Assembly (NCBI GenBank): GCA_009192285.1 | Contig: WBVU01000012.1 | Location: forward strand, 1,302,001 to 1,366,000 | Direction: 5' to 3' | Length of the DNA stretch: 64,000 nucleotides | Source of the DNA: Morchella semilibera | Lineage: Eukaryota > Ascomycota > Pezizomycetes > Pezizales > Morchellaceae | In this document: positions 11,064 through 22,180 of the stretch, one piece after another | How the letters are laid out: the number at the start of each line of letters is the position of its first letter | Position numbering within the stretch: the stretch's first letter is position 1 | The notes under the pieces: model-generated | What the model was told of the DNA's origin: nothing | The model's input: the letters and a program-made list of their open reading frames with translations, nothing else | The model's database searches: none | Translations under genes and position numbers: made by a program

Positions 11064-12518
11064 TTTGAATGAAGTGTAGAGATTATGGGAGTTTGGTGGT
11101 GGGTTAGTCTGGAGATGGAGTTTTAGATGGGGTGAGATGGAGGGGTGAAGGTGTTGATAGTTGTGGTTGTTGTGTAAACAGGAAGGGAGGAAAACGTGTG
11201 TCCCTGTCGAGCGAGACAAAGCTCGCTAGTGGGGTGGGAGGTGATCGTCGACGCTTGGTTACGCGGAAAGGGGAAGGTGTAGCCGCATGCAGGAACTGCT
11301 GCAATTCAACAGCCAGCACCTATCGTCGTGACAGAGATAGATACATGTATCTACTTAGCTTAGATGGTAGTGATTATTAAAGAGCTTGTTTCAAAAATAT
11401 GTGCCTACGATAGGTAAGGGAGTAGCTCTGTACTCACGGTAAAGAGCTTCCAGGCGTAAGTGCAGTATTCCCGAATATATCGGAAACTAGTATAGTAGGC
11501 ACAAAAAAAGCCGTTATCAGGAGACGTTGGATACTTGAATTAGCACTCGTACACCAACATATAATCTGCACAATTAGGGACTACATACAAGGATACCGAC
11601 GGCTGGAAGGCCATGTAAAGAGAACAAGACTGGCTGATTAGTGAAAACCGACCGGCTAACGTTAACAACATGGACATTACCAGGACCCCCCCCCCCCCCA
11701 AAAGGGGGTGGACAAATTAAAGAGTTCATGGTAATGCCACAGTGGGGATGACAATGATATTATACTCTTGACGACGTTAGTATGGACGGACCCATTGGGT
11801 GGGACATGCATACACCCTTCACTGTAAAAGATGCCTCTATAACACACAAACCAAACGTAGCTACATGATAGAAGCCAGCTCCCAGGGGACGACGGGGGTA
11901 AGACCTTGTCGTAGCCTTCAGGTTGCATACATATCAATCAATCAGTAGGTGAACTTTCGGGTCGAGTGATAATCGGTGATCAATGGCTGACACATGATTG
12001 ATACTTCATACAGATCATGGATCCGGAGCTCCAACGCATATATCCGGGTCAGAGAGCCATAAAGAGCAGTCCGGTGTTCCCCTGACAGGCACCACAGTTT
12101 ACAACGGCCACATATAACGGACTTTTGTGCGGAGGCGGTTGCTGGAGTCCCTTATGGCCGCTACCTGCAGCGCTGCAGAACCATGGTTAAGTCTACATGT
12201 ATCTCCAAGTTACCCATTGATTGATATACCAGCTCATCTGTCTCTGTTATAGACTTCAATATATATAGTTGTCGGGATTGTGCTTGTGTAGTTTGGCTCT
12301 AGTCCCTAGCAAACACTTTCTCTTTTCCTTACCTATATATATGATGAGCCTATTTATTTCGATCACCACTTTCATAATACAACTTCGGCCACAGCACAAA
12401 ACAACGACACTCTGATACTCTGTTTTCACTTTACTACCGCATCAAGATCACACTCAGAGAACACATAACTTTTTAAAAAAAGGTTTTATTATTACTAGAA
12501 GGGGGAGGAAGGGAGGGC
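11064..12518. other. Gene-free stretch upstream of cdc4
   Basis: The first ~250 bases are the cdc4 upstream region, with a G run at 11010-11019 inside its first intron. A C run lies at 11686-11699 and TACATGTA at 11342 and 12194. A TATATATA sequence at 12259 and 12334 with CT-rich sequence after it looks promoter-like, but no gene follows on the plus strand, only the hairpin array. Confidence 0.45.
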
Positions 12519-13024
12519 TAAAACAAGCCGAAAGAAAAAAGCCTTCTTTCCCCTCACCCTCCCCCCACACACAAGCACATAAAACAAGTCGAAAGAAAAA
12601 AGGGATCGCAAGGATCCCTTTTCTCTCTCGATTCCGCCCCGCCCCCCGCACGCACACAATAAAACAAGTCGAAAGAAAAAAGGGACCACAAGGATCCCTT
12701 TTTTCTCCCGCCAGCTCTCTCCCCGCCAGGTTTCCTCTCTTCCGTATTTACCTTGCCCCAAGGCACAGGTAAAAACAAGTCGAAAGAGAAAGGGGGGGGG
12801 CTAGTTTGATTACCCCCCTCCATTCTCCATCCCCACCCCCAGAACCCTCTCGGCCACCACCCACAGGCACACAGAATAAAACAAGCCGAAAGAAAAAGGG
12901 ATCGCGCAGATCCCTTTTTCTAGCCGACACCAGACGTCGTACCCAGCCACACGAGGACTGGATAAAACAAGTTGAAAGAAAAAAGGTTCCAATGAGGGCT
13001 TTTTTTCTGTCCCTCAATGGAACC
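12519..13024. repeat. Array of six spaced repeats with unit-specific hairpins
   Basis: A ~22-base core, (A)TAAAACAAGYYGAAAGAAAAA, recurs at about 12519, 12579, 12659, 12770, 12876 and 12962, spaced 60, 80, 111, 106 and 86 bases. Five of the six cores run into an inverted repeat. Units 2 and 5 have GGGATC...GATCCC flanked by A-run and T-run (unit 5 is an 11-bp perfect stem around GCGCA). Unit 3 has a variant of that stem, unit 1 pairs GAAAGAA with TTCTTTC, and unit 6 has a long stem at 12985-13024 (GGTTCC...GGAACC). Unit 4 runs into a G run instead. Spacers are GC-rich and unique. Minus-strand open frames across it are products of the repeat. Confidence 0.85.
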
Positions 13025-14667
13025 TGTTGGTGTGGTGGCCTCGCGGCCAAGTCGTCGTCGGAGGAGACAGAGGAGGAGGAGGAGGTCGAAGGAAGGCTGA
13101 GGCGAATTGAGGTGTCCGTGGACAGCTCATATGGAGAGGTAAAGAAAGCGGGGCTTTCGTGGCTCGTGCTCGTGGTCTGTGGATAAGAGTATTAGCTTTC
13201 ATTTTCTCTGAGTAGATTGCTAGCTGGGGGGGACCTACAAGAGCGGCTGGTTCCAGGGAAAATCGATCCGTCTCATGGGAAATCGCCGAAAAAACGAAGC
13301 CTAGAGGGCGACGGGACCGGGTTGGGTGGGCTGGTCGGGCCTGGGGGCTGCTGTGGGTGGCGTGAGTCTGAGTTCGGGGCGGTTTGATGCCCGGGCCGGG
13401 CGGCAGCAGCTCGGTGTGCACCCTAGAGGGAGGGTGGGCGGAGTTGGTGCACTGGTGCGGCGTTGAGCGAGAGTCCACGCAAGGATGTTGGTAGGTTGTC
13501 TCTTGCAAACGGTTTTCGGGGCTCACTGGGCCTGTGTAGCTCTCCACCATGCACTCTCGCCTCACAATGCAATCGATCCTTGGCTTAGCGATTTCTGGCT
13601 ATCAAAAGGACCTTCCCTATTGCATTCTACGGGCGAGTGATGGCGTATGATTCCTCTCGAGGGAGATGCGTTGCTGCTAGAGAGCTTGGATAGATACTAT
13701 CTTGAAGCCCGCCGATTGATGTGGTCTTCTTTCACCGGATCCGCTTTGTGAACGTGGTAGGGAGCTCTCCTATCGGGCTAAATGTTAATGGACTGTCAGT
13801 TATGCGGCCGTGGGTATCCGAGTGGAGGTTCAAAGATATGATGAGATCTTAGAAGACGAAAAGTGGTATGGGGTGAAGGAATGGCGTCGTATATATCATG
13901 AGGATATATTATGTATCCTACATTCACATCTTTTGCCACAAGAGAAGGACATGCTTTTTGATGATAGATATCTAAAATAGTGGTTGATTAATTGAGCATT
14001 TAGGGGCCGGGATATATAAGGAATACAGGGATGCCAATATACATGTATATAACATATAAAATGTATCAGGAAGGAGAAGCCACGGGCCACAATCATAATC
14101 AAACACTCAGGCTTTGGGTGCTACGTCACATGGTACGCAGTGTTAGTGTTACATGAAAGGTCCTGGCTCGTGCGGTCAAATACTAGCACACTAGCCCATA
14201 GCAGATATGCACATAAAATACTGCCTATCTTTCAATGGAAAAACCCTGGGAAACTAAAACCATTCTCTAGACAAAATACTAGTCCCAAAAGTCGGGACGG
14301 ATTATGAGATTGTACCAGCAGTGAATAGGACGCAACCTTACCAATCGATTGACTACAGACAAGAGAGATGTCTTATGTACCCGTATAAGCCTAGACAGTC
14401 ACACACTTGTATGTGTGTACTCGAATTGTCCTAGCTAGCCACCTGGTTGACTACAATGTCATATTACAATATCAACGGATACAACAACAACCGAGTGATA
14501 CCCTGTGATCGAGTGATAGATTATGGGGAACTGGAGGTCTAACTACCTAACTACATGTATATAAGCCCCAGGCATTTGTTTTTAAAAGAATATGATTGAT
14601 AGATTTCTTTCTCTCCCCCCTTCCTATTAGTTGTAGCTATCGATTAATCTCAATACTGACAGATAAT
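13025..14667. other. Gene-free stretch
   Basis: No supported gene. The 183-codon minus-strand frame at 13014-13565 is proline- and arginine-rich with no family features. TACATGTA occurs at 14040 and 14552. AT-rich from about 13,850 on. Confidence 0.5.
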
Positions 14668-16347
14668 AGGATATGGACTGCTCGAAATAGGCAGTAGGAT
14701 CGTCAAAAGGAGTGAATTGATTCTCTGATAATTATCCAAACTGGATATCGTCTTTCCCTTTATAGTAATCAAAATAAAGAAAAATATCTGTATAAGGAAA
14801 AGCGACGTCTATAAAGAGAATACAAAGAGATAAAGAAATAGTGATTCGTCAGCTTCTTTATATGGAGACATTCCAGCAAATACTGCTAACCCCAGAAAGG
14901 GAATCCGCTACTAGCTCGTCAATATCCAAAACATACGAACCCCACTGATCAACTCTACAAGATAGCCCAGCCCATCATATCAACAATTACTTCAAGTCCC
15001 CGAGGTTAGTCCCCGAGGTTAATTACTTAAGATACAGGCCCTCCCACATCCATCAACCCCAACATACATGTATTTATAAACAACAACACATACATGACGT
15101 AGCTCTTCATGCAACCAGCCGGGCCGATCGATATTGGGAATTGCCCCCCCCCCCCCAAACAGGCCGACCACATTTCCAGGCGCTGGTGGGTGGTTCGGCG
15201 GATGGTGCGCCAGAGATGCATTGCCAAGAAATAGAGGGCTCATAAACTACAACGGCACAAATAAAAACATCGTGGCGTGGCCTAGTGGTAATACACTGGG
15301 TCTCGTCATATGACCACGACAGGTTCAAACCCTGGTGGGAGCAGTGATGAGAATGCCCAATATGGTAGCGACGCTCTTGAGGGATGAGTACTCACTCACG
15401 TAAGTCTTTTGTTGCCGGGTTTTTTTATTTTTTAATTATTTTTTTTAGCCCCGGAGCGGTCCTTGGGTGGCGCTCTGTATGGTTCGGCGGATATTGATGT
15501 GCCACAGACTAGGGGTTACCACCTCGCGACCGCGAGTTTAATCCTCTAGGACTCATAGCGAATAGTATCATGCCGCTGGCTAGGGGTTGCTTATGCTCCC
15601 ATTCGCCTTGCTTTAGCGCCAGATATTCTGCTGTGTAGGGTGTAGTAAGCGCCGCTGACGCTGACACTTTCGATTGGGCGCTAGAGGACTCCCTTTTTAC
15701 TGAATCGAAGACCGCATTATCGCAGAGATTAGCAAAAGAGTATTCTCCGTGATACGCCACAGCTTCTCCATCTGGAGTGCTTTCTTCATATGCGAGCGTC
15801 GTATGAAGTTCCTCAATCTCCGCAGCCCATCCATCCCTTATCGCTTGATTCAGGCATCGTGATGGCTATTTTGGTTCTTTTAGCGCTGGAGGGCTCAAAA
15901 CCTGGGGGTATCGGCGAGGTAGGATAGTGAATATTCTATTCGATCTATGGGTAAAGCCCCTGTTTATAGATAGATGGGAATAAAGACCCATACGCGGGGA
16001 GGGGGTGAAGGGATCATATCTCGGATCGGATAGGGAAGCTATCTTCCCGGTTCGGAAGGAAGCTGATGGGTTGTCTTTCTTTGTCTGGGGGGCAATGCCC
16101 AGGGTAGTGTAAACTGATTTGATATCAGGATATGGACTGCTCAAAATAGGCAGTGAATCGTCTGTATTGATTCTATGATGATTATCCAAAGTGGATATAT
16201 CGTCTTTCCTTTTATAGTAATCGAAATAAAAGAAAAATATCCGTATAAGGAAACATCTGAATAAGGAAGAGCGACGTCTATAAAGAGAATACAAAGAGAT
16301 AAAGAAACAGTGATTCGTCAGCTTCTTTATATGGAGACATTCCAGCA
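14668..16347. mobile_element. Repeat-bounded interval, unclassified element fossil candidate
   Basis: Two direct copies of one sequence, 14668-14878 and 16127-16347, bound this 1.68-kb interval. Both begin AGGATATGGACTGCTC and end GGAGACATTCCAGCA; they are clearly alike but differ by scattered substitutions and short indels. The interval holds a tRNA-derived SINE (15271-15447) and minus-strand open stretches (about 15509-15860 and 15866-16348) whose amino-acid texture looks coding-like but which I cannot assign. It may be a short element with terminal direct repeats, or two copies of a dispersed repeat that happen to lie together. I see no reverse transcriptase, integrase or capsid motif. It looks old and broken. 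Confidence 0.4.
15271..15447 (+). mobile_element. tRNA-derived SINE
   Basis: An A-box match TGGCCTAGTGG (15278-15288) is followed 33 bases later by a B-box match GGTTCAAACCC (15322-15332), the spacing of a tRNA-type RNA polymerase III promoter. The T-arm pairs (4 of 5 pairs) but the 5' side does not pair with the TGGGAGC that follows the T-arm, and the D-stem is poor, so this is not a working tRNA. A ~90-base unrelated body leads to a T-rich tail (15420-15447), the usual architecture of a SINE head, body and tail. Confidence 0.6.
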
Positions 16348-16556
16348 TAAATTACGGGTTTGGTGCTCACGGATTTGGCCCGCTATCCACGGGTTTGGTA
16401 GCTAGTCATGGGGTTTATATATGGCAGCCACGTATGGGTGGGTTCACAACCACCACGCGCGGGTTTGATCTTGGCCATGTGCAATTACGGCTTGGTATAA
16501 TCCCAGATGTTTTGGTGAGTAAAGAAAACAAAGCCTGCTGAGGAATTGCTGAGGAG

Positions 16557-17067
16557 CTGTTGAGAAAGGGTAGCGATGGTAGTAGTCAAAGAACCATGCC
16601 GGCCGGAGAGGTTTGCGGCCGGGGTTGCGGAGAATGTGTGAGGTTTCAGGAAGTTCAGTCATCCCAGCCTCACGGACAAAAGCTTCAACAGTTTTAATTA
16701 AAGTTGGGAAAGAAGATCTTCTCGTCAGAGGTGGCGGTGGTATCAGGTAATGAACAATGGACATAGGATGCACGGATGAACTGTGGGCAGGAGCTTTTGG
16801 GTTTTCATAATTGAGGCCCTGTTGAGAAAGGGCAGCTATGGTAGTAGTAAAGAACCATGCCGGCCGGAGAGGTTTGCAGTCGGGGTTACGGAGGTTTCAG
16901 GAAGTCCAGTGTCCTAAAGTCGGACCAAGCCCATTCGACGGACAGAAGCTTCAACAGTTTTAATTAAAGCTGGGAAAGAAGATCTTCTCGTCAGAGGTGG
17001 CGGTGGTGGTATCAGGTAATGAACAAGGACGTAGGATGCATGGATGAACTGTGGGCAGGAGTTTTCG
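16557..17067. repeat. Tandem duplication 1 (period ~262 bp)
   Basis: Copy 1 spans about 16557-16800 and copy 2 about 16819-17067. Both start CTGTTGAGAAAGGG and end in GATGAACTGTGGGCAGGAG. They share long blocks such as AACCATGCCGGCCGGAGAGG and CTTCAACAGTTTTAATTAAA, with substitutions and small indels. No gene is supported inside. Confidence 0.9.
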
Positions 17068-17131
17068 TGGTTGGGGCCTGGGCCCAGCCCGCCCATACAC
17101 TTGGAGGGGGGAAAACAAGGAGTGCGCCCTG

Positions 17132-17380
17132 CAAGAGAGGCAGATGTTACGTAGATCTCGAGCTAAAACTACAACCGCTTCTTAAAGCCGGCCGCGGGCC
17201 ACCAACACCCGCAGCTTCTCTGTACCGCGCCCAACCTCGGGGTATACGGTTGAAAACCAGCCTTCTTGGAACGGCAAGAGAGGCAGATGTTACGTAGATC
17301 TCGGGCTAGAACTACAGCCGGCCGCGGGCCACCAACACCCGCAGCGTCTCTGTACCACTCCGCGCGCCCAACCCCGTCAA
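17132..17380. repeat. Tandem duplication 2 (period ~143 bp)
   Basis: Copies begin at 17132 and 17275 with CAAGAGAGGCAGATGTTACG and share GCCGGCCGCGGGCCACCAAC. The second copy lacks a short segment after ACTAC. No gene is supported inside. Confidence 0.9.
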
Positions 17381-17639
17381 GCTAGCGGGGCGCCTCAACC
17401 ACCAACCACTCACTACAGGCCCACAACCGAAGCATGAACTACAATCATCAAATATGACTCGCCCGTCGAGTGACACGCGGTGATGCGACGGACAGGATAT
17501 GCCGTCGCGTGGTGGATACGCTGGAGAAACAAAACAAGGGCTCCAGCATGCAGACTGTGGATCTGGGCTTGGGACCTCATGGACACACGTCGCCATGTTT
17601 GAGCTCCTCATGCTGTGCCGGCGGGACCGTATCAACACA

Positions 17640-17850
17640 TCTGGTTCGCTCGCTCACATCATATTCGGAAGGAAAGATGCGCGCGAATATATAACTCGGG
17701 CAGGTAGAGGGTCTGCCATGATGTATAACACATACATAAGTATCTGGTTCGCTCGCTCAGATCATATTCGGAAGGATGAAAGATGCGTGCGTAGACATAG
17801 CGAGAGCGGTTGGGTGAAAGGTCTGCCATGGTGTATAGAAGTATATATAA
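17640..17850. repeat. Tandem duplication 3 (period ~102 bp)
   Basis: Both copies (starting 17640 and 17742) begin TCTGGTTCGCTCGCTCA, continue ATCATATTCGGAAGG, and contain GGTCTGCCATGRTGTATA. Moderately diverged. Confidence 0.85.
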
Positions 17851-18434
17851 TCTCTGCGCACCAGTCCCCGGCCCGACCGTTACGCCGCTAGGGGGAGTCT
17901 GCTATCAACTTTTGTCGCCGTGAGCTGTGAGGAAGAGCCGAGGTTCTGGTATAAGTCTTGGGTCGCTTGTGCCCATTGTGTTGTGGTGGGATGGCTCGGA
18001 GGCTGTGGTTGGCGGTTACTAGATAGTCCCCTCTCTACCTGGTGAGGGCCAGGGTTCTTGTTGGTGGTGTGGTTCAGCTGGGTGTTTACACTCCCGGCCG
18101 ACTAGCATATACGAGGGACTTGGGTCGTGGACCGGGAGAGTGGCATGGTCGGGGCTGTATATATGCATGTATAGATATAGGTATGGGAGGGGATGCTGTT
18201 GGCGATATAGTTCTGTGGGATCGGAGGGGGTGTGTGCTATGTATGTGGTAGGGCTGGGTAGGTAGTTAAGTGGAAGGTTGTTCTAGATGTGTATGTATGT
18301 GGCTCGAGCGCGGTGCAGCGGGGGTGGTGGTTGCCCGGTGTATAGATGACATTAACGATATGAGCTGTGTCAAGTTGGGGCGGGGGTGGTATATATAGGT
18401 GTAGGTGTAGGTGTGGGTCTCGTGGTAATATTAG

Positions 18435-18625
18435 GGATGGTAATAAGGGTAATAGAGTAGTATGGCTACATAGTGGAAATTCTCATCTGATGGTGATAGT
18501 CCACGGGAATTAGAAGGTAGGGGATGGTACTAATAAGGGTAATAGAGTAGTATGGCTACATGGTAGATAGCCGTACATATATAATGGTGATAGTCCACGG
18601 GGAATTAGAAAGTAGGGGGGAGGGA
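18435..18625. repeat. Tandem duplication 4 (period ~90 bp)
   Basis: Both copies share TAATAAGGGTAATAGAGTAG (18441 and 18531) followed by TATGGCTACAT, and later GGTGATAGTCCACGGG and GAATTAGAA. The second copy has a short insertion. Confidence 0.9.
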
Positions 18626-19164
18626 ATGGGTTCTTTATAGTCGAGTGGCCATGGGAGTATACTAGGGAGGCAATGTCGACGGTAGGATGGATTGCTTTAA
18701 TTACTACATATACTACATTACTAGCAATATAATACAGTAAAGATGCCTTATGCCTAGAGGGTTTGACACACTGTGGTCCATGGCATGTGGCATACGTATT
18801 TACGTAGTAGCAATGGCTGCATATTACCATGAGTACTCGTTCTTCCAATACTACGTATGTAAATATGGCAGTATACAGCTGCAATGATTCCCCAACATCC
18901 AATTACCCGCGCCCTGATCATTTCCTTACCCACCCCTAACCCACGCAAACAGCAATTCCTTTGTCACGGGGCGTTGCCTCGGCCCTTTGATGCAGTTTGC
19001 CTCGGCTTAACTGCATTTACTCCACGTCTTCCTGCATACACAAAGATTACTCTACTCTACTCTAGCTACATAGCGCCGGCACTGGAGCTGGTATAAAACA
19101 AGCAGCTAGCTAGCTCTACCGTACTAACCCGTACATACCGTATACACACACACACACAACCAAA
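18626..19164 (+). promoter_or_regulatory. Upstream region of the enoyl-CoA hydratase gene
   Basis: A TATAAAA box sits at about 19093-19099, some 70 bases before the ATG, and CA repeats (19145-19157) lie just upstream of the start. The rest shows no gene. Confidence 0.5.
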
Positions 19165-20425
19165 ATGGCAGCCCCCCACCCCACAGCCCTGCCCACGGGC
19201 ATCACGGCCCCGCCGCCCCCGCTCGCACACACGCTCGTCTCCTTCCCCACGCCGCAGATCCTGCTGGTGACCATCAACCGCCCCGCGCAGATGAACTGCA
19301 TCAACACGGCGGGCCACCGCGAGATGCACGCCCTGTTTGAGTGGTACGACGCCCAGCCGGCGCTCAGGTGCGCTGTTGTCACGGGCGCCGCCGGCGGAAG
19401 GAAGGATGCCTTTTGTGCTGGGCAGGATCTGAAGGGTGGGTTTGATTTCTTGTTTGTTCTTTTTTTGTGGTAGTGGGCGGGAAGGGCGTGGGTGTGATTG
19501 GCAGGTGCGGCGCGGCTATGGTGGGTGTGTAGCTAGCCGGCTTTGTAGGCCGGGCCTCAGTTGTTCAGCCAGTGGTGCCGGTTGAGTCCCAATTGGGCAG
19601 TAAGCTCTGATTGCTGTTTATGGCTTACTGGGACAAGTACTCAGAGCTAATAAGTGTATTTTCTACTCATGTATTTACTACTACCTATTACTATCTATTA
19701 CTATTTCCTACTATTTCCTCTACCTATAGCTATTTACCACCAATACCAATACTAACAACCCCAGAATGGCACACCTCCCTCACAACCCCCACCTCCCCCA
19801 CCGCAACCTCCGGCCCCTCCCACCCCCCCAGCGGCTTCGCCGGCCTCTCCCAACGCACAGGCGTAAGTCCCCCGCACCCCCCTAACCAAACCCCCCCTCT
19901 AACACACAACAGAAAAAGCCCGTGATCGCCGCCATCCACGGCCTCACCCTCGGCGGCGGCTTCGAGCTCCTCCTCAACGCCGACCTCGCCCTGTGCACGC
20001 CCACCTCGACCTTCTCGCTGCCCGAGTCCTCGATCGGCGTTGCCGCGTTCGCCGGCGCGCTCCCGCGGCTCGCGCTGCTCGTGGGCCTCCCGCGCGCGAG
20101 CGAGCTGGCGTATACGGGCCGCGTGCTGACGGGCGCCGAGGCCGCGGCATGGGGGATCGTTAACCGGGTTGTCCCCGGCGGGCGCGACGAGGTGCTTGCG
20201 GCGGCTGTGGCAATGGCCGAGAGCGTCTGTGGCATGAGTCCCGATAGTGTGGTGGTGAGTAGGTTGGGGCTGAGGAGTGCGTGGGAGGGTGGGGGCGTTG
20301 CGGAGAAGGTTGCGGATGTGTGGGAGGGGGTTGGGGCGCGGTTGAGGGCGGGGGAGAATGTTAAGGAGGGGTTGAGGAGCTTTGTGGAGGGGAGGAGGCC
20401 GAAGTGGGGGGATAGTAAGTTGTAG
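19165..20425 (+). CDS. Enoyl-CoA hydratase/isomerase (crotonase) family protein
   Basis: Crotonase-fold enzyme, expected to hydrate or isomerise 2-enoyl-CoA thioesters in peroxisomal or mitochondrial beta-oxidation or a related acyl-CoA route; the exact substrate cannot be read. Exons 19165-19435, 19765-19862 and 19913-20425 give 293 residues. The first intron (329 nt) has a textbook TACTAAC before its acceptor; the second is 50 nt. Motifs: ILLVTINRP, the CoA-binding AFCAGQDLKEW created across the first intron, SGFAGLSQRTG, KKPVIAAIHGLTLGGGFELL and FSLPESSIG. The two acidic positions used by hydratases (E of GGGFE and E of LPES) are both present. The C-terminus ends GDSKL, close to but not exactly the canonical SKL peroxisomal signal because the final residues read S-K-L after D. 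That makes a PTS1-type SKL terminus, so peroxisomal import is likely. Confidence 0.92.
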
Positions 20426-20896
20426 GTGGGGAGGGAATGTAGTAGTAGTATTTGTAATAGGAATATAGTAGTTGCTCCAAAGATCGTTCACCGAAGAGAT
20501 TGGTAGTAGTTGTACAAGTAACTAAAAAGCAGTGGCATAAGTACCGGTGACACCTTTGGCAGTCGGAGGTCACAGCTATATAGTCAATAACTCTCTCTCC
20601 GTCTCTAATAACTCATCCTATTATTCGATAGCCCGCAACATCAATCGATCTGATCTCAAGTTGTGGGTTCATCCTTCAATCGATGGATAAATAGTAGTTT
20701 TAGTTAACAATTCATTCACTCCGTTCACCGATACACTTTTACTTCACTTTGAACACCAAGACTAGGATAGTACCTAGGCCTATTCTCTGTCGTTCTGTCA
20801 TTTCCTTTCGAAGTATATAGAAAAAAGATTCAGGAAGGAAAAAAAAAGAAAGAGACAGGAAGAAAAGACACACAATCATCACACTTTTACTTTTTA
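20426..20896. other. Convergent intergenic region
   Basis: 3' flanks of the hydratase and EMC4 genes. A-rich sequence at 20820-20860 just beyond the EMC4 stop. No gene seen. Confidence 0.5.
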
Positions 20897-21595
20897 CTAA
20901 AACGCCGCCGCTGAAGACTCCAACGGCACCCTCTCCCTCTCCCAAGCCAGCCAATCCGAACGCGTAGTCCTACGACCCCCCCAAAGTCAGCAAACGTATT
21001 CCAACAAACCATGACCCCCCTCCTCTCCCCATAAGAGTATACATACGGCAGCAATCCCATTCCATTCACCTTCCATATTCCCAGAGCGATCGTAGCCACC
21101 TGTAGCGCTATATACGCCGCCTTCACACTATACAACCTGGCCCTCGTGCGCTCATTCTCAAACCTTGCAAACGCCGGCCCAACCCCAGCGAGCGCCTTCA
21201 GCGGGCCCATGAACAGCATGGCCGTCATCATGATGCTGAAGATCTGGAGGGTGTTTCCGGACATGTACATCATGATTGCGTTCATCGGGATGCTCTTTGC
21301 GGGTGCGAGGGCAATTTCCCAGGCCTTCTTGAGGAAGAGGTCGTCAGTCTCGATGGGGTTCGGCGTTGGTTGGGGCTTGGTCCCGGGTTTCTACTAGGAA
21401 TTAGTATTGGAAGAAAGAGTGGAGAGTAGGAGGAGGAAAGAGGAAAGGACATACGGCCTTTGGAGAGGAGTGGAAGCCGGGGGGGTCCAAGGTGGTACTG
21501 GTGGGGGTAGATTTAGGCCGCGGAGGTGAAGAAAGATCGATTACCCACTGGGGGGTGGGCGGAGGGGGAAGACGCGGGGGGCCAGAGGGTGCCAT
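20897..21595 (-). CDS. EMC4: ER membrane protein complex subunit 4
   Basis: Subunit of the ER membrane complex, which inserts tail-anchored and multipass proteins. Exons on the minus strand: 21595-21455, 21390-21047, 20969-20897 (introns 64 and 77 nt), 185 residues, matching the usual 180-190. The N-terminal ~45 residues are Pro-rich and cytosolic. Then come TDDLFLKKAWEIALAPAKS, the family block MNAIMMYMSGNTLQIFSIMM, a hydrophobic segment with ALAGVGPAFARFE, a second hydrophobic segment ending ALGIWKVNGMGLLP, and, after the second intron, TTRSDWLAWERERVPLE, all characteristic. The first intron has TACTAAT close to its acceptor. Divergent from APL2. Confidence 0.95.
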
Positions 21596-22180
21596 TTTAG
21601 ATATAATGATAGTTCTGGGTTGTGGGTTTGTGAAATGTAACGAGTGGTGGTGGTTTGTGAAAGAAAGAAAGAAAGAGAGAGAGAGGTTAGTCCTAGGCTG
21701 AGTGAGAGAGGTGTGAGGTGTGAGGTGAACAACTATGCACTAATTTGGCAGATGATTATGTCAGCCGGAGGGAGGGGATTTGGTAACCGCCCCTTAGTTC
21801 GGATGTTTGAGAGTTTGAGATGATTGGCCCACTCGTTGACTGACTGAAATATTGAGGATTCTGACTGACTGATTGATTGACTGGGGAATTAACTTCATCT
21901 CTATCTCCATCTCCTCTGTCTATCGATTCACATCAAATACATATCTATCCCATCTAATATCTAACTTACCTCTTATACTCTACAGCTACTCCTGCTACTA
22001 CTGCTATTCTACTACTACTACTTCTACTACTACTACCACAGCTATTACTACTACTACTTAGACAACTTCTCTCTACTGCTACAAACTACAACTTCAATTC
22101 CCCCCTCATACCTGGCCGATAATCCTCCCATCCAGAACCTGCCCACCAAGCTCTCCCGCCGTCATCCCCCTTCCAGCACC
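21596..22180. promoter_or_regulatory. Divergent promoter region EMC4 / APL2
   Basis: 585 bases between two start codons. GAAA repeats at 21660-21680 lie on the EMC4 side. A CTA/ACT trinucleotide stretch at about 21985-22075 probably forms part of the APL2 leader. No gene seen. Confidence 0.55.

Noticed and set aside
12519-13024. CRISPR-like appearance (conserved repeats, unique spacers)
   Set aside because: Eukaryotic context, irregular spacing, A-rich core, no cas genes.
12454-13186. Several overlapping open frames over the hairpin array with repeated FFFRLVL-like peptides
   Set aside because: The peptide repeat appears in different frames because the DNA repeats at irregular spacing; no consistent protein.
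15271-15345. Functional tRNA gene
   Set aside because: Promoter boxes and T-arm fit, but acceptor and D stems do not pair.
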